Source: Nocardioides hwasunensis (GTDB lineage: Bacteria; Actinomycetota; Actinomycetes; Propionibacteriales; Nocardioidaceae). From it: a stretch of 64,000 nucleotides of DNA. A program made the position numbers and the translations under genes. The notes under the pieces were generated by a model. That model made no database searches and was not told the origin of the DNA. It saw only the letters and a program-made list of their open reading frames with translations. This document shows positions 51,809 to 61,041 of this stretch, piece after piece (the stretch's first letter is position 1; each line of letters opens with the position of its first letter). The stretch lies in assembly GCF_014779665.1 (NCBI RefSeq), contig NZ_JACXYY010000005.1, forward strand, positions 186,001 to 250,000, read 5' to 3'.

Positions 51809-53755
51809 ATGTCCGCACCGACGTCACGAGCCCGTGCCTGGCGAGGCGTGCTGACCACGCCCCTGGGTGCGACGGCCGCCGTGCTGCTGGCCCTGGTCCT
51901 GGCCGTGGCCGTGCTCGGCCCGGTCCTGTGGACCCAGTCCGCGGACGCCGTCGACACCGGCAACATCCTCGGAGCGCCGTCCGGTGAGCACTGGGCCGGC
52001 ACCGACAACCTCGGCCGCGACATCGTCGCCCGGGTGCTGGTCGCCGGGCGGCTCTCGATCCTGCTCGCCTTCGCCGCCATCGGCATCGCCATCGGGGTGG
52101 GCCTCCTGCTCGGCTCCGCACCCTTCCTGCTCGGCAACGGCCGCGCGGCCCGCCTGGTCTCCGCGGGCGTCAACGTCGCCGTGGCCTTCCCCGGCCTGCT
52201 GCTCGCCCTGTTCTTCGCCGTCGTCTTCGGCGTCGGCGCGACCGGCGCGGTGCTCGCGATCGGGCTCGCGGGCGCCCCCACCTTCGCCCGCCTCACGCAG
52301 ACCCTCGTCGCCGGCCTCGCCGGGCGGGAGTACGTCGCCGCGGCCCGCGTCGCCGGTGTCGGCCGCCTCCGCATCCTGGTGCGGCACGTGCTGCCGAACC
52401 TCCGCGAGCCACTCGTCGTCAACGCGACCATCGGTGCGGGCAGCAGCCTGCTCGCCTTCGCCGGCCTGTCCTTCCTCGGCCTCGGCGTGCAGTCACCGTC
52501 GTACGACTGGGGCCGACTGCTCTACGACGGCGTGGGCTCGCTCTACGTCAACCCCGCCGCCGCCCTCGCGCCCGGCCTCGCGGTGCTCGTCGCCGGGCTC
52601 GCCTTCAACCTGTTCGGCGAGGCCGTGGCCAAGGGGCTCGGCGTGACCGAGCTGACCGGACCGCGCGTGCGCAGGCCGGCCACGAAGGCCGCGCCCGAGC
52701 CGGACGAGCAGCGCGACCACAGCGAGGGCCGACCCAGCGCCGACGTCGTCCTCGAGGTGCGCGACCTCAAGGTCAGCTTCGCCGGCCGCGACGGGCAGCT
52801 GCGCCCGGTGCGCGGGGTGAGCTTCTCGGTCCACCGCGGCGAGGCGCTCGGCGTGGTCGGGGAGTCGGGGTCGGGCAAGTCGCTGACCGCGCTCGCGGTC
52901 ACCCGGCTGCTCGGTGACGACGCCACCGTCGAGGCCGAGCGGCTGCGGCTGCTCGGCCAGGACCTGCTCGCCGAGGCCACCCCCGCCCAGCGTCGGCTGC
53001 TCGGCACGTCGCTGGCGATGGTCTTCCAGGACCCGATGTCGTCGTTCAACCCGACCCGGCGCATCGGCCGCCAGCTCGCCGAGGTGGGCACCGAGCACCA
53101 GGGGATGACCCGTGCCGAGGCCATGGCGCGCGCGGTCGACCGGCTCGACGCGGTCCGCGTGTCCGACGCCGCCGACCGGGTGCGCCAGTACCCCCACGAG
53201 TTCTCCGGCGGCATGCGGCAGCGCGCCATGATCGGCATGGGGCTGATGGGCTCGCCGTCGCTGATCGTCGCCGACGAGCCGACCACCGCACTCGACGTCA
53301 CGGTGCAGCAGCAGGTCCTCGACCTGCTCTCCGCCATCCGGGACGCCGACGACCTCGCGCTCGTGCTGATCAGCCACGACGTGACCGTCGTGGGCGAGGT
53401 GTGCGACCGCGTCCTGGTGATGTACGCCGGGCGGATCGTCGAGGACCTCGCCACGGCCGACCTCGCCACGGCCGCGCAGCACCCCTACACGCGGGCGCTC
53501 GTCGCCGCCGTGCCCGACATGGCGACCGACGTCTCCGAGCCCCTCGCGACGATCCCGGGCCGACCGGTCGGTCCCGCGGACACCCCGGCCGGCTGTGCGT
53601 ACGCCGACCGCTGCCCGCTCGCCGACGTCCGCTGCCGATCGGAGGAGCCACCGCTCGAGCGGACCGCCGCCGGTGGCCGCGTCGCCTGCTGGCACCCCGG
53701 TGGTGAGCCGGACGTGGTGCTGGCGGGCCCCGACCTCAGGAGGGTGGAGCGATGA
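51809..53755 (+). CDS. Fused oligopeptide ABC permease (DppC-like) and ATPase (DppD-like)
   Basis: A 648-residue single protein joining two transporter subunits. Residues 1-285 are a DppC-type permease (HWAGTDNLGRDIVARVL, EYVAAARVAGVGRLRIL). After a charged linker, residues 315-640 are a DppD-type ATPase with GESGSGKSL (Walker A), EFSGGMRQRAMIGMGL (signature), LIVADEPTTALDV (Walker B) and the CAYADRCPLADVRC cluster of the oligopeptide C-terminal domain. The fusion is uninterrupted. GAGGA is a few bases before the ATG. Confidence 0.94.
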   Translation: MSAPTSRARAWRGVLTTPLGATAAVLLALVLAVAVLGPVLWTQSADAVDTGNILGAPSGEHWAGTDNLGRDIVARVLVAGRLSILLAFAAIGIAIGVGLLLGSAPFLLGNGRAARLVSAGVNVAVAFPGLLLALFFAVVFGVGATGAVLAIGLAGAPTFARLTQTLVAGLAGREYVAAARVAGVGRLRILVRHVLPNLREPLVVNATIGAGSSLLAFAGLSFLGLGVQSPSYDWGRLLYDGVGSLYVNPAAALAPGLAVLVAGLAFNLFGEAVAKGLGVTELTGPRVRRPATKAAPEPDEQRDHSEGRPSADVVLEVRDLKVSFAGRDGQLRPVRGVSFSVHRGEALGVVGESGSGKSLTALAVTRLLGDDATVEAERLRLLGQDLLAEATPAQRRLLGTSLAMVFQDPMSSFNPTRRIGRQLAEVGTEHQGMTRAEAMARAVDRLDAVRVSDAADRVRQYPHEFSGGMRQRAMIGMGLMGSPSLIVADEPTTALDVTVQQQVLDLLSAIRDADDLALVLISHDVTVVGEVCDRVLVMYAGRIVEDLATADLATAAQHPYTRALVAAVPDMATDVSEPLATIPGRPVGPADTPAGCAYADRCPLADVRCRSEEPPLERTAAGGRVACWHPGGEPDVVLAGPDLRRVER

Positions 53756-54492
53756 GCGAGCTGCGCTTCGAGGACGTCAGCGTCCGCTACGGGCGCCACA
53801 CCGCGGTCGACGCGGTCAGCCTGACGGTGCCGCCCGGCACCGTCGTGGGACTGGTCGGGGAGTCCGGCTCGGGCAAGTCGACCCTGGCGCGGGCCACGGT
53901 CGGACTGGTCGAGCCCACCTCCGGCACGATCACGCTCGGTGGGGCTCCGCTGCCGCGCCGCGGACGACGCCCGCTGCAGATGGTCTTCCAGGACCCCTAC
54001 TCCTCCCTCGACCCCCGGATGAGCATCGGCAGCAGCATCGCCGAGGCGATGCCGCGTGACGAGACCACCGCGACCCGTCAGGGACGCCGCGAGGAGGTAC
54101 GTCGACTGCTCGAGCTCGTGCACCTCGGATCGACGAGCCCCGACGCCCGGCCGGGGAAGCTCTCCGGTGGACAGCGTCAGCGGGTCGCCCTCGCGCGGGC
54201 GCTCGCCGGGCGGCCCGACGTGATCATCGCCGACGAGATCACCTCGGCCCTCGACGTCTCCATCCAGGGGGCCGTCCTCAACCTGGTCCGCGAGCTCCAG
54301 CAGGAGCTGGGCCTCTCGATGCTCTTCATCTCCCACAACCTCGCCGTGGTCCGCTACGTCGCCTCGCGGGTCGCCGTGATGCGCGCGGGCCGCATCGTCG
54401 AGGAAGGCACCACCGCCACTGTGCTCGGGCAGCCCGAGCACCCCTACACCCGCGAGCTGCTCGACGCCGTCCCCGGAAGGAACCCCCGATGA
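53752..54492 (+). CDS. Oligopeptide ABC transporter ATPase (DppF-like, short)
   Basis: A 246-residue ATPase with GESGSGKST, MVFQDPYSSLDPRM, KLSGGQRQRVALARAL and VIIADEITSALDV. The Walker B is EITSALD where DEPTSALD is usual. It lacks the long cysteine-containing C-terminal domain of DppF and ends soon after HPYTRELLDAVPG. ATG overlaps the previous stop (ATGA). Confidence 0.93.
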   Translation: MSELRFEDVSVRYGRHTAVDAVSLTVPPGTVVGLVGESGSGKSTLARATVGLVEPTSGTITLGGAPLPRRGRRPLQMVFQDPYSSLDPRMSIGSSIAEAMPRDETTATRQGRREEVRRLLELVHLGSTSPDARPGKLSGGQRQRVALARALAGRPDVIIADEITSALDVSIQGAVLNLVRELQQELGLSMLFISHNLAVVRYVASRVAVMRAGRIVEEGTTATVLGQPEHPYTRELLDAVPGRNPR

Positions 54493-57400
54493 CCACCACG
54501 CCCGAGACCCCCGAGACGGAGACCGCGCAGGCCCCGAGGCGGCTGCGGATCGACGACCTGCTCGACCTCGCCGTCCCCTCGCAGCCCGCGCTGTCGCCCG
54601 ACGGCCGGCAGGTGGCCTACGTCCTGCGCACGCTCGACTGCGACGCGGACCGGGCCGTGGACCAGCTGTGGCTGGCCGACACCAGCGGCGACGCGCCCCC
54701 GCGCCGCCTCACCCACGGGCCGTCGGACACCGCGCCGGCGTGGTCGCCCGACGGCGCGACACTGGCGTTCCTCCGCGACGGCCGGGTCGCCGTGGTGGCC
54801 CTCGCCGGTGGCGACGCCGAGGCCTTCGCCCACCTCCCCTCCGGCGCGAGCGGCCCGCAGTGGAGCCCGGACGGCGAGCGGCTCGCCTTCACCGCGCCCG
54901 TGGATCCGGCCGGGACCGACGTCCCTGGCACCGCGCCGATGGTGACCAGGGGGACCGACTACCAGGCCGACGGTGTCGGCATGCACGGTGCGGTGCGCCA
55001 CCAGCTCCACGTCGTCGGCGCCGACGGCACCGGCCTGCGCGTCCTCACCGACGGCGAGCACGGTGTCGGCAGCCCGGCGTGGTCGCCCGACGGCGAGACG
55101 ATCGCCTTCACCCGCGGCACCGGTGACCGGTTCCGCGTCCCGGTGCACGTCCTGCCGTCCGGCGAGGTCGGCGCCCGGCCGCGGCTCGTCGGCCTCGCCG
55201 ACGGCATCTCCTCGGTCGTCACCTTCGCCGCCGACGGGGAGTCCCTGCTGGTCGTGGCCCACCCGGGCGACCCGGTCGGGCACCAGCGCCTGCTGCGCCT
55301 GCCGCTCGCCGGCGGCGACGCGGTCGAGCTCGGTGCCGACCTCGACCGCAACGTGATGGGCGGCGCCCCGGCCTACCCCGGCGGCACCCCCGCCGAGCAC
55401 GACGGGCGCGTCCTGTTCTGCCTGCGCGAGCGCGGCTGCACCCACCTGTGGTCGGTCGCCGCCGACGGGTCCGACGCCCGGTCACTCGTCGACGGCGCCG
55501 GTCGCGTGGTGTCCGGCCTCTCGGTCGCCGCCGGTCGGGCGGCGTACGCACTCGCCACCCCCGACAGCTATGGCGAGATCGCGGTCGTCGACCTCACCAG
55601 CGGCGCCGAGACCGTCCTCACCGACCACGGGGCCGCCCTCGCCGACGTGGTGCACCACCCGCGGGAGGCGCGCACCTTCACGATCTCCGACGGCATCGAG
55701 GTCGAGGCCTGGCTGGTGCACGACCCCGAGCAGCAGGGCACCCGCCCGGTGCTGCTCGACGTGCACGGTGGGCCGCACAACGCCTGGAACGGCGCCGCGG
55801 ACGAGATCCACCTCTACCACCAGGAGCTCGTCGAGCGCGGCTGGGCGGTGCTGCTGGTCAACCCGCGCGGCAGCGACGGCTATGGCGAGGAGTTCTTCGC
55901 CGGCGTGCGCGGCGGGTGGGGCACGGCCGACGCGAAGGACTTCCTCGAGCCGCTCGACCAGCTGGTCGCCGACGGCTTCGCCGACCCGCACCGGCTCGCC
56001 GTCGCCGGCTACAGCTACGGCGGGTTCATGGCGTGCTGGCTGACCGGGCACGACGACCGCTTCGCCGCTGCCGTGGCCGGTGGCACGGTGAGCGACCTGG
56101 TGAGCATGTACGGCACCAGCGACGACCTGTGCCTGAGCGCCTACGAGCTCGGCGGGACGCCGTGGGAGGAGCCGGAGGCCTACGCCGCGATGTCGCCGCT
56201 GACCCGCGTCGCCGACGTGCGGACCCCGACCCTGGTGCTGCACGGTGCCGAGGACCGCACCTGCCCGCTCAACCAGGCCCAGCAGTGGCACACCTCGCTG
56301 GTCGAGCGCGGGGTGGAGTCCGAGCTGGTCGTCTATCCCGGGGCCAGCCACGTCTTCCTGCTCCTCGGCCTGCCCTCGCACCGGCTCGACTTCAACCGGC
56401 GCACCCTCGAGTGGGTCACCACCCACACCACCGGCGGCGGGCGCACGTCGCTCGACGCGGCCCACTGGGAGCGCCGGCTGCACGTCCTGGCCGAGCGCTA
56501 CGGCGTGCCGGGCGCACAGCTCGGCATCCTGCGGATGGACGGCTCCGCCGGCACCGACGACGTGGTCACCGCGACCCACGGCGTGCTCAACGTCCGCACG
56601 CAGGCGCCGGTCTCGGCCGAGGCGCTCTTCCAGATCGGCTCGATCAGCAAGGTGTGGACCGCGACCGTGGTCATGCAGCTGGTCGACGAGGGGCTGCTCG
56701 ACCTGGACGCGCCGGTCGTGAAGGTGCTGCCCGGCCTCGAGCTGGCCGACCCCGAGATCACCGCGGCGGTCACCACCCGCCACCTGCTCACCCACACCAG
56801 CGGCATCGACGGGGACGTCTTCACCGACACCGGCCGCGGCGACGACTGCCTGGAGACCTACGTCCGGCTGCTCGGCGGTGCCGGGCAGAACCACCCGGTC
56901 GGGGTCACCTGGTCCTACTGCAACTCCGGCTACTCCGTGCTGGGCCGGATCATCGAGGAGCTGACCGGGCTCACGTGGGACCAGGCCATGCGCGAGCGGC
57001 TCTTTGAGCCGCTCGCGCTCGAGCACACCGCGACGCTCGCCGAGGACGTGCTGATGCACGCCGCCGCGGTCGGGCACGACGACCGCGACGGAGTGCCGAC
57101 GCCTGCCGCCGCCTGGCAGCTGCCGCGCTCCATCGGCCCGGCCGGGTTGATCTGCTCCGACGCCGAGGACGTGCTGGCGTTCGCGCGGCTGCACCTGACC
57201 GGCGGGCTCGCCGCCGACGGCACCCGGGTGCTGAGCGAGGAGAGCGCCGCGGCGATGGCCTCGCACCAGGCCGACCTGCCGGACACGCTGGTGCTCGGCG
57301 ACTCCTGGGGACTGGGCTGGATCCGGTTCGGCTGGGACGGCCGGCGCCTGATCGGCCACGACGGCACCACCCTCGGCCAGAACGCCTTCCTGCGGGTCCT

Positions 57401-57827
57401 GCCCGACGAGGGGCTGGCCGTCGTGCTGCTCACCAACGGCGGCCACGCGCGCGACCTCTACCAGCGCCTCTACGAGGAGGTCTTCGAGGGCGTCGCCGGG
57501 GTCACCCTCCCGGAGCCCTTCGCGCCCCCCGCCGACGCCGAGGTCGACATCACGCCCTACCTCGGCACCTACGAGCGGTCCTCGGTGCGCATGGAGGTCG
57601 TGGCGGGCGACGACGGGCCGGTGCTGCGCACCACCCTCCTCGGTCCGCTCGCCGAGCTGGAGCCCGACCCGACCGACGAGCACGAGTTGGTGCCGGCTGC
57701 CCCCGGGCGGTTCGCGGTCCGGCCGGGCGGCGGGGAGACCTGGATGCCCGTGACGTTCTACGAGCTCGAGACGGGTGAGCCCTACGTGCACTTCGGCGTG
57801 CGCGCCACCCCGCGGGTGTCGCCGTGA
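54489..57827 (+). CDS. Fusion of S9 prolyl-oligopeptidase-family peptidase and S12 beta-lactamase-family hydrolase
   Basis: An 1112-residue protein with two complete hydrolases. Residues 20-390 form a TolB/WD40-like propeller (repeated PSDTAPAWSPDG, PQWSPDGERL, SPAWSPDGETI). Residues 400-650 are the S9 domain with S509 in GYSYGG, D589 and H621. From about 655 a beta-lactamase domain follows, with S718-x-x-K721 (SISK), Y810-C-N812 and H957 (GHDGTTLGQ), and a C-terminal beta domain. No signal peptide. It overlaps both neighbours by four bases. The S9 half suggests release of N-terminal residues from peptides and the S12 half a D-residue specificity; both are inferred. Confidence 0.93.
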   Translation: MTTTPETPETETAQAPRRLRIDDLLDLAVPSQPALSPDGRQVAYVLRTLDCDADRAVDQLWLADTSGDAPPRRLTHGPSDTAPAWSPDGATLAFLRDGRVAVVALAGGDAEAFAHLPSGASGPQWSPDGERLAFTAPVDPAGTDVPGTAPMVTRGTDYQADGVGMHGAVRHQLHVVGADGTGLRVLTDGEHGVGSPAWSPDGETIAFTRGTGDRFRVPVHVLPSGEVGARPRLVGLADGISSVVTFAADGESLLVVAHPGDPVGHQRLLRLPLAGGDAVELGADLDRNVMGGAPAYPGGTPAEHDGRVLFCLRERGCTHLWSVAADGSDARSLVDGAGRVVSGLSVAAGRAAYALATPDSYGEIAVVDLTSGAETVLTDHGAALADVVHHPREARTFTISDGIEVEAWLVHDPEQQGTRPVLLDVHGGPHNAWNGAADEIHLYHQELVERGWAVLLVNPRGSDGYGEEFFAGVRGGWGTADAKDFLEPLDQLVADGFADPHRLAVAGYSYGGFMACWLTGHDDRFAAAVAGGTVSDLVSMYGTSDDLCLSAYELGGTPWEEPEAYAAMSPLTRVADVRTPTLVLHGAEDRTCPLNQAQQWHTSLVERGVESELVVYPGASHVFLLLGLPSHRLDFNRRTLEWVTTHTTGGGRTSLDAAHWERRLHVLAERYGVPGAQLGILRMDGSAGTDDVVTATHGVLNVRTQAPVSAEALFQIGSISKVWTATVVMQLVDEGLLDLDAPVVKVLPGLELADPEITAAVTTRHLLTHTSGIDGDVFTDTGRGDDCLETYVRLLGGAGQNHPVGVTWSYCNSGYSVLGRIIEELTGLTWDQAMRERLFEPLALEHTATLAEDVLMHAAAVGHDDRDGVPTPAAAWQLPRSIGPAGLICSDAEDVLAFARLHLTGGLAADGTRVLSEESAAAMASHQADLPDTLVLGDSWGLGWIRFGWDGRRLIGHDGTTLGQNAFLRVLPDEGLAVVLLTNGGHARDLYQRLYEEVFEGVAGVTLPEPFAPPADAEVDITPYLGTYERSSVRMEVVAGDDGPVLRTTLLGPLAELEPDPTDEHELVPAAPGRFAVRPGGGETWMPVTFYELETGEPYVHFGVRATPRVSP

Positions 57828-58984
57828 CCGAGGTCGCGACCGGGGCCGTGCGCGAGGGCGTGGCGCTGGACGAGCTCCTGGCCGACATCCGCGAGCTCGT
57901 CGAGTGCGAGTCACCCTCGGACGACCTGGCCGCAGTGGCCCGCTCGGCGGACGTGGTGTCCGCGGTCGGCACCGCCCGGCTCGGCACACCGCCGGAGCGG
58001 ATCGTGCTCGACGGTCGGACGCACCTGCGCTGGCGGCTGGGCGGGGCACCGACGCGCGTGCTCCTGCTCGCCCACCACGACACCGTGTGGCCCCTGGGCA
58101 CGCTCGAGCGGCGGCCCCTCGTCGTCGCGGACGGCGTGCTGCGCGGCCCCGGCTGCTTCGACATGAAGGCCGGGCTCGTGATGGCGCTGCACGCGGCCGC
58201 CGGCCTCGACGGGGTGACCGTGCTGGTCACCGGCGACGAGGAGATCGGCTCGCCCAGCTCGCGCGGGCTGATCGAGGAGGAGGCCCGCGGCCTCGACGCG
58301 GCCCTGGTGCTGGAGGCGTCCGCCGACGGCGGTGCCTTCAAGACCGAGCGCAAGGGCGTCTCGCTGTACGACGTCCGGGTCTCCGGGCTCGCCGCCCACG
58401 CCGGCCTCGAGCCCGAGCGGGGCGTCAACGCCACCCTCGAGCTGGCCCACGTGTCGCTCGCGCTCGCCGGTCTCGGCGACGACGGGCTGGGCACGACGGT
58501 CACGCCGACGGCGGCGCGGTCGGGCACGACCACCAACACGGTCCCGGCGCATGCCTCGGTCGCGGTCGACGTACGCGTGTGCACGCGTGCCGAGCAGGAC
58601 CGGGTGGACGCCGCCGTGCGTGCGCTGACCCCGACGCTGCCGGGCGCCCGGCTCGACGTCCGGGGCGGGCCCAACCGTCCCCCGCTCGAGGCCAGGTCGT
58701 CCGCCGCGCTGTTCGCGCGCGCCCGGTCGCTGGCGGAGGCGATGGGCCGTCCGGCTCCGCCCTCCGCCTCGGTGGGCGGGGCGTCGGACGGCAACTTCAC
58801 CGCCGGCGTCGGCACGCCGACGCTCGACGGCATGGGTGCCGTCGGCGGAGGGGCGCACGCCGAGCACGAGCACGTGCTGGTCGACCGCCTCGTGGGACGC
58901 ACGGAGCTGCTGCGCGCCCTGGTCCGCGACGTGCTGGCCGATCGGACGAACCCGTCCCCCGCCGATGGTCGGGGACGACGATGA
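57824..58984 (+). CDS. M20-family metallopeptidase/amidohydrolase
   Basis: A 386-residue dinuclear zinc hydrolase of the M20/CPG2 type. Visible ligands are H85 and D87 in HHDTVWP, D113 in GPGCFDMKAG, and catalytic E139 with E140 in TGDEEIGS. The family removes acyl groups from N-acyl amino acids or cleaves peptides. Beside a GNAT protein and an N-acylamino acid racemase it most likely deacylates N-succinyl-L-amino acids. GTG overlaps the previous stop. Confidence 0.92.
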   Translation: MTEVATGAVREGVALDELLADIRELVECESPSDDLAAVARSADVVSAVGTARLGTPPERIVLDGRTHLRWRLGGAPTRVLLLAHHDTVWPLGTLERRPLVVADGVLRGPGCFDMKAGLVMALHAAAGLDGVTVLVTGDEEIGSPSSRGLIEEEARGLDAALVLEASADGGAFKTERKGVSLYDVRVSGLAAHAGLEPERGVNATLELAHVSLALAGLGDDGLGTTVTPTAARSGTTTNTVPAHASVAVDVRVCTRAEQDRVDAAVRALTPTLPGARLDVRGGPNRPPLEARSSAALFARARSLAEAMGRPAPPSASVGGASDGNFTAGVGTPTLDGMGAVGGGAHAEHEHVLVDRLVGRTELLRALVRDVLADRTNPSPADGRGRR

Positions 58985-59898
58985 CGCAGGGCAGGAGCGA
59001 GACCAGCATGTCCGTCGTGAGCGATCTCGGCCTGGTGCCACCCATCAGCATCGACGACCTGGAGCAGGCCAGCCAGGTGTGCGACGCGGCCGCGCGCGGT
59101 GCCGGGGTGAGCGTGCGCAGCCTCACCGACCTGGCCGACCTGGCGCGGGTGGTCGAGCTGTTCGCCGACGTGTGGGGCAGGTCCGCGAACCCGCCGGTGT
59201 CGCTCGAGATGCTCCGGGCGCTCACCAAGGCCGGCAACTACGTCGGCGGGGCGGTGGAGCACGGCCGGCTCGTCGGTGCGTGCGTGGGGTTCTTCCACGC
59301 GCCGTCGGAGGACGCGCTGCACAGCCACATCGCCGGCGTCGTCCCCGAGGCGACCGGACGGAGCATCGGCTTCGCCCTCAAGCTGCACCAGCGTGCCTGG
59401 GCGCTCGGACGCGGCGTCGAGGAGATCGCCTGGACCTTCGACCCGCTCGTGGCCCGCAACGCCTGGTTCAACCTCGTCAAGCTGGGCGCGCAGCCGTCGG
59501 AGTACCTCGCGAACTTCTACGGCCCGATGCAGGACGACCTCAACGGCACCGACGACACCGACCGGCTGCTGGTCCGCTGGCGGCTGCGCGACCCCGAGGT
59601 CGCCGCCGCGTGCGCCGGCCGGCTGCGCGGCGCCGACGTGCCCTGGTCGAGCGCCGCCGGGGCGGTCGAGGTGCTGCGGCCCGACCGTTCCGGGCGCCCG
59701 GAGAGGATCGACGCGGAGGGGCCGCTCGCCCTGGTCCGGGTGCCGACCGACGTCGAGCGCCTGCGCGTGACGGACCCCGCGACGGCCCGGTCGTGGCGGG
59801 AGTCGGTGCGCGAGGTGCTCGGCGAGATGCTGCAGGCGGGCGGCCGGGTCGAGGGCTTCGACCGCACCGGGTGCTACGTGGTCAGGAGGACCTCATGA
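58981..59898 (+). CDS. GNAT-superfamily acyltransferase (predicted COG3375 type)
   Basis: A 305-residue protein of the predicted GNAT family often found next to menC-like racemases. It has ELFADVWGRSANPPVSLEML, GNYVGGAVEHGRLVGACVGF, the CoA-binding region GRSIGFALKLHQRAWALGRG, and WTFDPLVARNAWFNLVKLGA. In Geobacillus the equivalent enzyme succinylates D-amino acids with succinyl-CoA. ATG 58981 overlaps the M20 stop; ATG 59008 could also serve. Confidence 0.83.
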   Translation: MTQGRSETSMSVVSDLGLVPPISIDDLEQASQVCDAAARGAGVSVRSLTDLADLARVVELFADVWGRSANPPVSLEMLRALTKAGNYVGGAVEHGRLVGACVGFFHAPSEDALHSHIAGVVPEATGRSIGFALKLHQRAWALGRGVEEIAWTFDPLVARNAWFNLVKLGAQPSEYLANFYGPMQDDLNGTDDTDRLLVRWRLRDPEVAAACAGRLRGADVPWSSAAGAVEVLRPDRSGRPERIDAEGPLALVRVPTDVERLRVTDPATARSWRESVREVLGEMLQAGGRVEGFDRTGCYVVRRTS

Positions 59899-61001
59899 AG
59901 ATCACCGGCGTCGAGCTCCGACGCATCGCCATGCCGCTGGTGGCGCCGTTCCGCACGTCCTTCGGGACCGAGACCGCACGCGACGTGCTGCTCGTCCGCG
60001 TGGTCGGCGAGGACGCCGAGGGGTGGGGCGAGTGCGTGGCCATGTCGGCCCCGCTCTACTCCAGCGAGTACGTCGACGGCGCCGTCGACGTGATGCGCCG
60101 CTACCTGCTGCCGCGGATCCTCGACGGCGTGCCCCTGGGGGCGCACGAGGTCGCGCGCCGGCTCGAGCCCGTGAAGGGGCACCGGATGGCGAAGGCCGCG
60201 CTGGAGATGGGCGTCCTGGACGCCGAGCTGCGCGGAGAGGGACGCTCCTGGGGCCGCGAGCTCGGTGCCGTGCACGAGCGCGTCCCCTGCGGTGTCTCCG
60301 TCGGCATCATGGACTCGGTGCCCGAGCTCCTCGACGCCGTCGACGGCTACCTCGCCGAGGGCTACCTGCGGATCAAGCTCAAGATCGAGCCCGGCTGGGA
60401 CGTCGAGCCGGTGCGCGCGGTGCGCGAGCGATTCGGAGACGACGTGCTGCTGCAGGTCGACGCCAACACGGCGTACACCCTGGGTGACGCGCCGCACCTG
60501 GCGAGGCTGGACCCGTTCGACCTGCTGCTGATCGAGCAGCCCCTCGACGAGGAGGACCTGCTCGGCCACGTGGACCTGGCGCGGCTGATCCGCACCCCGG
60601 TCTGCCTCGACGAGTCGATCACCTCCGCGCGCGACGCGGCTGCGGCCATCCGGCTGGAGGCCTGTCGCATCGTCAACGTCAAGCCCGGTCGGGTCGGGGG
60701 CTACCTCGAGGCCCGACGCATCCACGACGTGTGCGCGGCGGCCGGGGTCCCGGTGTGGTGTGGCGGCATGCTCGAGACCGGCCTGGGGCGGGCGGCCAAC
60801 GTCGCCCTCGCTGCGCTGCCGGGCTTCACCCTGCCGGGCGACACGTCGGCCTCGGGCCGCTACTTCGCCACCGACATCACCGAGCCGTTCGTCCTCGACG
60901 ACGGGCACCTCGCCGTCCCGGACGGACCGGGGCTGGGCGTGAGCCCCGACCCGGACCGCCTCGAGGACGTGACGACCTGGAGCGAGTGGTTCGCCGGGTG
61001 A
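59895..61001 (+). CDS. Enolase-superfamily N-acyl(succinyl)amino acid racemase / o-succinylbenzoate synthase
   Basis: A 368-residue muconate-lactonising-type barrel protein. Catalytic lysines are K163 (in KLKIEPGWD) and K263 (NVKPGRVGG). Magnesium ligands are D189, E214 and D239. This set fits the NSAR/OSBS family, which racemises N-succinylamino acids and can also make o-succinylbenzoate for menaquinone. No other men gene lies nearby, while an M20 amidohydrolase and a GNAT-like transferase are adjacent, so the racemase role is favoured. AGGAGG is a few bases before the ATG, which overlaps the previous stop. Confidence 0.92.
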   Translation: MKITGVELRRIAMPLVAPFRTSFGTETARDVLLVRVVGEDAEGWGECVAMSAPLYSSEYVDGAVDVMRRYLLPRILDGVPLGAHEVARRLEPVKGHRMAKAALEMGVLDAELRGEGRSWGRELGAVHERVPCGVSVGIMDSVPELLDAVDGYLAEGYLRIKLKIEPGWDVEPVRAVRERFGDDVLLQVDANTAYTLGDAPHLARLDPFDLLLIEQPLDEEDLLGHVDLARLIRTPVCLDESITSARDAAAAIRLEACRIVNVKPGRVGGYLEARRIHDVCAAAGVPVWCGGMLETGLGRAANVALAALPGFTLPGDTSASGRYFATDITEPFVLDDGHLAVPDGPGLGVSPDPDRLEDVTTWSEWFAG

Positions 61002-61028
61002 GCGCTGGCGTGCTCGCGCCCACCTGCC

Positions 61029-61034
61029 TACGGT
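61029..61034 (+). promoter_or_regulatory. -10 element of a leaderless PucR promoter
   Basis: TACGGT is seven bases before GTG 61042, the same spacing as the other leaderless starts. It also contains GTG 61033, an alternative start that would lie inside the promoter and is therefore unlikely. Confidence 0.45.
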
Positions 61035-61041
61035 GACCTCC

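Noticed and set aside
54489..57827. The S9-S12 protein as an assembly artefact or frameshift joining two genes.
   Set aside because: The frame is continuous with uniform high third-position GC across the joint near 56.44-56.47 kb. There is no start with a ribosome site at the beginning of the second domain, so one gene is the simpler reading. Resequencing would settle it.
59895..61001. Annotation as menC in menaquinone synthesis.
   Set aside because: The active-site residues fit OSBS as well as racemase, but no other men gene is present and the neighbours are an M20 amidohydrolase and a GNAT-like protein. The racemase reading is kept as more likely; OSBS activity is not excluded.
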